Shown here one piece after another: positions 59,460-64,000 of a stretch of 64,000 nucleotides of DNA; position 1 is the first letter of the stretch; each line of letters opens with the position of its first letter. A program made the translations under genes and the position numbers. The stretch is from Negativicutes bacterium (lineage in GTDB: Bacteria; Bacillota_C; Negativicutes; Sporomusales_B; JARLHX01), in assembly GCA_031292035.1 (NCBI GenBank), contig JARLHX010000125.1, positions 1 through 64,000 on the forward strand. The letters are read 5' to 3'. The notes under the pieces are model-generated. The model was given only the letters and a program-made list of their open reading frames with translations, was not told the DNA's origin and did not search any database.

Positions 59460-60689
59460 ATGACCATCAGTTGCAAAGATGTGACCAGTGTGCGCTCATT
59501 AAGTAAAATCAGGCTTGTAGCTGGCCAGTCGGGCCTGGACCGAGTGGTGAGATGGGTGCATTTCATCGACTTGCCGGATGCTTTGCCCTGGGTTCAGGGC
59601 GGTGAGTTACTTATCATCACCGGCATCGGGCTGAACGGCGATCTGGCTAAGCTGCAGGACATCGTCCGAGGGGGTGTGCAGAAAAAACTGGCCGGGCTGA
59701 TCATCAATATCGGTCCATATATCGAGCAGATTCCTGAACCGGTGATCAAACTGGCGAATGAGCTGGGCTTTCCGGTGTTTGAACTGCCCTGGGAGGTCAA
59801 GCTTGTCGAGGTCACCCAGGACATCTGCAGTTATATTGTCATGAAACAGACGGAAGAGAAATCGGTGAGCGATCTTCTGGAGCATATTTTATTCAGTTCG
59901 CTCGAGGCGCCGGAAATGCTCATTCAGCGGGCCGGGTTTTATGGCTTTGATCTGAATAAACCCTATCAGGTAGCGGTGATACGGGCTGTCAACCTGTCCA
60001 ATCTTCTCCAAAGTAAAAAGCTCAAAGACGAACGGGCGCTTGTCAATTTCAAAGGGCGATTCGAACAGACCATCCGGGAAGTTCTTGCTTCTAGCGGCAA
60101 GAAATTTTTGTCCATGCTGCAGATGGATGCAGCCATCCTGCTTTTGCAGCAGGAAAAGGCGCCAAAAGCATTGCGTCTCGGCGATTTGCTGGAAACGGTT
60201 GTCGGCAAACTGAGAGCCAAGCTGCCGGGAGTTGAGGTGGCAGTCGGTCTGGGCGGGATGTGCGACGATCTCCGCAGCGCCAGACAAAGCTATATTCAGG
60301 CCAACCGGGCGCTGCAATTTGCCGATTTCAAGCCGACTTCGCATCACGTCTATGTGTATGAAGACCTTGGAATCTATAAGCTGTTGTTTGAGATTGAAAG
60401 CGATAAACTTTTGGCATATTATCGCGAGGTGCTGGAGCCGCTCAGAGGGTATGATGTTGAGCACAAAATGGACTTGATGCCGAGTCTGGCCGTCTATTTC
60501 GAAGAAAATGGCAATGTGGTCAAAGCTTCTGAACGACTCTTCATTCACCGAAACACCCTGGACTACCGGTTGAAAAAGATCGAGGAAATCACCGGGCGAA
60601 GGCTGAGTGATTACTATGACCGGCTTGCATTGCAGCTGGCGATGGTCGTCGGCAAACGGCTGGCCTATGAGGAGCGCGCCGACCGATAG
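59460..60689 (+). CDS. PucR-family transcriptional regulator
   Basis: 409 residues from ATG 59460 behind GAGGGGG; a frame open from 59343 lacks a ribosome site. The N-terminal PucR domain (VRSLSKIRLVAGQSGLDRVVRWVHFIDLPDALPWVQGGELLIITG) is followed by a GGDEF-like middle region (AVGLGGMCDDLRSARQSYIQANRALQFA) and a C-terminal helix-turn-helix (NVVKASERLFIHRNTLDYRLKKIEEITG). Relatives sense purine or amino-compound catabolites. The class III aminotransferase and ABC transporter downstream are the likely targets. Confidence 0.9.
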   Translation: MTISCKDVTSVRSLSKIRLVAGQSGLDRVVRWVHFIDLPDALPWVQGGELLIITGIGLNGDLAKLQDIVRGGVQKKLAGLIINIGPYIEQIPEPVIKLANELGFPVFELPWEVKLVEVTQDICSYIVMKQTEEKSVSDLLEHILFSSLEAPEMLIQRAGFYGFDLNKPYQVAVIRAVNLSNLLQSKKLKDERALVNFKGRFEQTIREVLASSGKKFLSMLQMDAAILLLQQEKAPKALRLGDLLETVVGKLRAKLPGVEVAVGLGGMCDDLRSARQSYIQANRALQFADFKPTSHHVYVYEDLGIYKLLFEIESDKLLAYYREVLEPLRGYDVEHKMDLMPSLAVYFEENGNVVKASERLFIHRNTLDYRLKKIEEITGRRLSDYYDRLALQLAMVVGKRLAYEERADR

Positions 60690-60949
60690 CAGCTCGGATC
60701 ACTACTGCTGCGGAAACTTGTTGCCCTGCCGGATAATATCACAATAGACAAGTATGTTTTTTGTGAGATGTGCACATGGATTTATCAAGTATTATCTGTT
60801 AGTATTTGGGTAACAAATTATTCGTACAGATGAGCCCGCCGCCGAAAAAAGGTTTCCATTTTTAGCAATGGCGCTGAAAGCATTCCTTATGCAATCGGCG
60901 CTTTTGTGTTCACCGGGACTCATCCCGTGCTTTAGGGGAGGAATCGTAG

Positions 60950-62290
60950 ATGAGTAAACAGGAATTGCTTTCCGAAGTGAAAATGACGGGGCCGGTCTCG
61001 GATGGTCTGATGGCCAGGAAAGTCAATGCGGTCGCCCGCGGGATTTCTAATTCCACACCTATTTTTGTAAAAGAAGCCCGTGGGGCCGTCATCACCGATG
61101 TCAACGGACAGGAGTTTCTTGACTTTTATGCCGGTATCAGCACCCTTAATGTCGGTCATTGCCCGGAGCCGGTGGTCAAGGCGATCCAGGAGCAGGCGGC
61201 TAAATTGATTCACTCCTGTTTCATGGTAACCATGTATGAACCCTATGTAGCTTTTGCCGAGATGCTCAATTCGATCATTCCAGGCAATTTCGCCAAGAAG
61301 ACCATGTTTGCCAACAGCGGCGCCGAAGCGGTTGAGAATGCCATCAAGATTGCCCGCCATTATACTAAGAAAACCGGCATTATTGCTTTTGAGTGCGCCT
61401 TCCACGGCCGGACCCTGATGACCATGAGCCTGACCAGCAAGGTCAAACCTTACAAATACGGCTTTGGGCCTTTTGCGCCCGATATATATAAAGTTCCCTC
61501 CGCTTATTGTTACCGCTGCTATTACCGGTCCACATATCCTGGCTGCGGGCTACACTGCCTGGAGAATTTTGAACGGTTTTTTGCCGCGGAAATTGACGCC
61601 GAGCATATTGCTGCGATGATCATTGAACCGGTTCAGGGTGAAGGCGGCTTTATCGTCCCGCCGCCTGAATTTTTGCCAGGTCTGAAATCCATCTGTGAGA
61701 AAAAGGGAATTCTGTTTATCGCCGACGAGGTCCAGGCCGGGTTTGCCAGGACCGGGAAAATGTTTGCCATTGAGCACTGGGGCGTTGAACCTGACTTGAC
61801 GACCACCGCCAAATCAATTGCCGCCGGAATGCCGCTGAGTGCGGTGACCGGAAGGGCGGAGGTGATGGATGCTCCGGACCCGGGTAATATCGGGGGAACT
61901 TATGGCGGCAACCCGTTGGCCTGCGCCGCCGGGATCGAAACAGTCCACTATATTCAGGACAATGATTTGTGTGCCCGGGCGGAGGAAATCGGACGCCAGT
62001 CCATGCAAAGGCTCAAGGCCCTGCAGGAAAAATGTGACGCCATCGGCGATGTCCGCGGCCTGGGGGCGATGTCGGCCATTGAATTGGTCAAGGACCGCAA
62101 GACCAAGGAACCGGATAAAGAGCTGACCGCCAGAGTGGTGAAAGATTGTCTGGCACAAGGGCTTATTGTGATCAGTGCCGGCATCTTCGGCAATGTCATC
62201 CGGCTGCTGATTCCGCTGGTGGTCACCGACGAACAGCTGGACCGGGGGCTCAGCATTTTAGAGAATAGTCTGCTCAAGGCCACCCACTGA
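60950..62290 (+). CDS. Class III aminotransferase (4-aminobutyrate/omega-amino acid type)
   Basis: 446 residues behind GGGGAGG. PLP-dependent fold type I: FANSGAEAVENAIKIARHYTKK, AFHGRTLMTMSLTSK, the Glu/Asp of IIEPVQGEGG and IADEVQAGFARTG, and the PLP Lys in LTTTAKSIAAGMPLSAV near residue 288. Members move an amino group from an omega-amino acid (GABA, beta-alanine, taurine) or ornithine to a keto acid. An unusual insert, YCYRCYYRSTYPGCGLHC, contains four Cys and occurs in some 4-aminobutyrate/aminopropionate enzymes. A branched-chain-type ABC importer follows, likely for its substrate. Confidence 0.9.
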   Translation: MSKQELLSEVKMTGPVSDGLMARKVNAVARGISNSTPIFVKEARGAVITDVNGQEFLDFYAGISTLNVGHCPEPVVKAIQEQAAKLIHSCFMVTMYEPYVAFAEMLNSIIPGNFAKKTMFANSGAEAVENAIKIARHYTKKTGIIAFECAFHGRTLMTMSLTSKVKPYKYGFGPFAPDIYKVPSAYCYRCYYRSTYPGCGLHCLENFERFFAAEIDAEHIAAMIIEPVQGEGGFIVPPPEFLPGLKSICEKKGILFIADEVQAGFARTGKMFAIEHWGVEPDLTTTAKSIAAGMPLSAVTGRAEVMDAPDPGNIGGTYGGNPLACAAGIETVHYIQDNDLCARAEEIGRQSMQRLKALQEKCDAIGDVRGLGAMSAIELVKDRKTKEPDKELTARVVKDCLAQGLIVISAGIFGNVIRLLIPLVVTDEQLDRGLSILENSLLKATH

Positions 62291-62325
62291 CTTTAACGCG
62301 ACAATCTAATGTTTTACAGGCAAAG

Positions 62326-62366
62326 ACGCTTGTCGGCTACTATCATAGTGGCCGGTAGGCGTTTTT
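62326..62366 (+). terminator. Imperfect hairpin terminator after the aminotransferase
   Basis: ACGC (62326-62329), CGGC and ACTAT segments pair with ATAGT, GCCG and GCGT (ending 62362) with small bulges, followed by TTTTATAT. Confidence 0.65.
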
Positions 62367-62398
62367 ATATATTGTCATAATAATAAGGAGGTATGGTT

Positions 62399-63652
62399 GT
62401 GAAAAAAGGGTTATTCCTCATTTTGTGCTTTATCCTTATCCTGCCGCTTATCTTGACCGGATGTGGCAACCAGGCCGAAAAACGCGACTATTATAAAGTC
62501 GGAGTTATTACTTCGTTGTCCGGGTCGGAAGCTTATGGCGGCAATGTCACTCGCCGCGGTTATGAACTATGGTCTGAGACCGTCAACAAAAAAGGCGGCA
62601 TCAAAGTCGGCGACAAGTCCTATCAGGTCAAACTGATTTTCGCCGACGACCAGAGTGATCCCAACGCCGCCGCCGACGCAGCGCAACGAATGATTACTTC
62701 GGAAAAAGTTGATTTCATTTTAGGGCCATACACCAGCGGCGTCACCATGGCTGTGGCTCCTATCCTGGAGAAGTACAAAGTGCCGATGATCACCGGTTCA
62801 GCGGAATCGCCGCTCATCTGGAAACAAAAATTCAAATATACCTTTGGCACCATTCCGGCAGTTGACCTGACCGGGAGCACGCCGATTAGCACTTTGACCA
62901 AAGAAGTGCAGCCTACCCCCAAAACGATCGCCATTCTCGGTGTCAACGATCCCTTTTCCAAAGCAGTAGCCGAAGCCTTTAAGGCTGCTGCCGAAAAAGA
63001 CGGCTTAACAGTGGTCAAGTATGATATTGTGCCGGCAGGAACCGACTTTACACCGCTGATCAGTGCCATCAAGGGGATGAATCCTGATATTCTCGCCGTA
63101 GGCGGCCATGAAAAAGAACACATGGAGATCGTCAAGGCCTCTAAATCACTCGGCTTTATGCCCAAGGTATTTCTGATGCATTATGGGATCACCACTCCTG
63201 ACTTTATCAAGAACCTGGGTAAAGACTCCGATTTTGTCATGGGTGCGACTACCTGGACGCCGGACCTGAACTACAAAGACGCCGTGTTTGGCTCCACCAA
63301 GGAATATGTAGAGGCTGCCAAGATTCGTTATGGTACTACTCCTGACTATACCGAAGCCGCCTGTGCCGCGACTGGTGAAATTTTCGCCGCCGCGCTGGCT
63401 AAAATTAACGCTCCGCCGGCGCTGACCGAAGAACAACGCGAACAGCTGGCAAAAGCGCTGGAAACAGTGAAGCTGGACTCGACGCTGTACGGACCGATTC
63501 AGTTCGCCACCGATGGCAACTGGTATCACAACAATACCGGCCTGAGGGCTCTGACCATTCAGTTGATGAGCGGGGACCAAGTCATCGTCGGGCCGAAAGA
63601 TGTCAAACTGAAAGATCCTGTTTATCCCGTCCCGGCAATGAGTTCCCGCTAA
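62399..63652 (+). CDS. ABC transporter substrate-binding lipoprotein (LivJ/amide type)
   Basis: 417 residues from GTG 62399, 7 bases after AAGGAGG (ATG 62393 is too close). A lipoprotein signal ends in LILTGC, so the mature protein is anchored by its Cys. The periplasmic-binding fold follows: KVGVITSLSGSEAYGGNVTRRGYELW, LIFADDQSDPNAAADAAQRMI, FILGPYTSGVTMAVAPILEKYKVPMITGSAESP. This is the branched-chain amino acid/amide/urea-type family. It captures the ligand and delivers it to the LivH-type permease encoded next. In a diderm it would lie in the periplasm. Confidence 0.9.
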   Translation: MKKGLFLILCFILILPLILTGCGNQAEKRDYYKVGVITSLSGSEAYGGNVTRRGYELWSETVNKKGGIKVGDKSYQVKLIFADDQSDPNAAADAAQRMITSEKVDFILGPYTSGVTMAVAPILEKYKVPMITGSAESPLIWKQKFKYTFGTIPAVDLTGSTPISTLTKEVQPTPKTIAILGVNDPFSKAVAEAFKAAAEKDGLTVVKYDIVPAGTDFTPLISAIKGMNPDILAVGGHEKEHMEIVKASKSLGFMPKVFLMHYGITTPDFIKNLGKDSDFVMGATTWTPDLNYKDAVFGSTKEYVEAAKIRYGTTPDYTEAACAATGEIFAAALAKINAPPALTEEQREQLAKALETVKLDSTLYGPIQFATDGNWYHNNTGLRALTIQLMSGDQVIVGPKDVKLKDPVYPVPAMSSR

Positions 63653-63745
63653 GGGTTTCCTGAATGTCTGGCGAGTCGCCGCGGAAGACCACGGTGCATG
63701 TGGCGGCTCGCTAAAGATGTTGATACTAACAAGGAGGTGATGGAC

Positions 63746-64000
63746 ATGGAACTGATTGTCCAAACGCTGATCAACGGGTTATTGATCGGGGGAATTTTCA
63801 TCATGATCGCCGTCGGTTTTTCGTTGGCCTTTGGCGTCATGGATATCATCGATTTCGCAGTCGGCGAATGGGTCATGCTGGGAGCGTTCATGGCTTATTG
63901 GATGCAGACTTTGCTTGGCGTTGATCCACTATTGCTGACCCCCGTTATTCTTCTGACTTTTGGGTTGGTAGGCTACTTCTTCCAGCCGGTTTTACAGAGT
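63746..64000 (+). CDS. LivH-type branched-chain ABC permease, N-terminal part
   Basis: The frame starts at ATG 63746 (8 bases after AAGGAGG; ATG 63740 is too close) and runs off the right edge, leaving 85 residues. MELIVQTLINGLLIGGIFIM then AVGFSLAFGVMDIIDFAVGEWVMLGAFMAYW is the typical start of LivH-type permeases (PF02653). It forms the inner-membrane channel with a LivM partner, expected further downstream. It pairs with the binding lipoprotein just upstream. Confidence 0.88.
   Translation, partial: MELIVQTLINGLLIGGIFIMIAVGFSLAFGVMDIIDFAVGEWVMLGAFMAYWMQTLLGVDPLLLTPVILLTFGLVGYFFQPVLQS

Overview
The window looks like the chromosome of a spore-forming, anaerobic Negativicute (Sporomusaceae-like), that is, a Firmicute with an outer membrane. 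Four things point there: a cotJA-cotJB-cotJC spore-coat operon, a bifurcating-type [FeFe] hydrogenase operon, futalosine-pathway menaquinone genes, and an exported protein with a BamE-like C-terminus beside a SYLF-domain protein. This is inference from gene content and sequence style, not a taxonomic placement. No rRNA, tRNA, CRISPR array, IS element or prophage was found.

Layout. 1-4.1 kb: the end of a UxaA-type sugar-acid dehydratase, two ACS-type MFS transporters and a Tat-exported amidohydrolase. 4.2-5.2 kb: fabH on the minus strand. 5.3-5.8 kb: a Fur-box promoter over a tiny membrane protein. 6-10.3 kb: hydC-hydB-hydA plus a small [2Fe-2S] protein. 10.7-16.1 kb: an IclR regulator divergent from an MFS / amidohydrolase / Asp-Glu-racemase-family / MFS catabolic operon, whose proteins echo those at 1-4 kb. 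16.7-30.3 kb: mostly housekeeping and orphan genes (EamA exporters, glnS, a PilZ protein with a Cys-rich tail, a glucosaminidase, a sigma-54-type regulator lacking GAFTGA, a PAS histidine kinase, trmB, DUF2935, a SEDS protein, PspC). 30.4-35.7 kb: cotJABC followed by a roughly 4-kb islet of envelope genes that ends in a second, truncated copy of the cotJC 3' end. 35.9-39.8 kb: mqnE-mqnA-mqnC and an MTAP-family phosphorylase.

40-55.8 kb is the most interesting part. A complete sigma-54 activator (PAS/GAF-AAA-Fis) lies directly upstream of a near-consensus -24/-12 promoter. That promoter opens a co-directional block of about 13 kb: a MoeA-like protein, a Mop-type molybdenum aldehyde oxidoreductase, a large Fe-S/FAD/CCG oxidoreductase, two or three tiny Cys-rich or unknown proteins, XdhC, an NTP transferase-HD fusion, an unusual radical SAM protein, an AMP-dependent CoA-ligase-like protein, a histidine phosphatase and a C_GCAxxG_C_C protein. 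It resembles the DVU_1551-1559 neighbourhood of Desulfovibrio and looks like an aldehyde-oxidoreductase maturation and electron-transfer system whose chemistry is largely undescribed.

55.8-64 kb: a second consensus sigma-54 promoter drives an MFS transporter and a D-2-hydroxyacid dehydrogenase. Then come bacterioferritin, a PucR-type regulator, a class III aminotransferase, and the start of a branched-chain amino acid/amide ABC transporter that runs off the window. Start codons were moved from the longest open frame where a Shine-Dalgarno sequence or an overlapping promoter decided the point.
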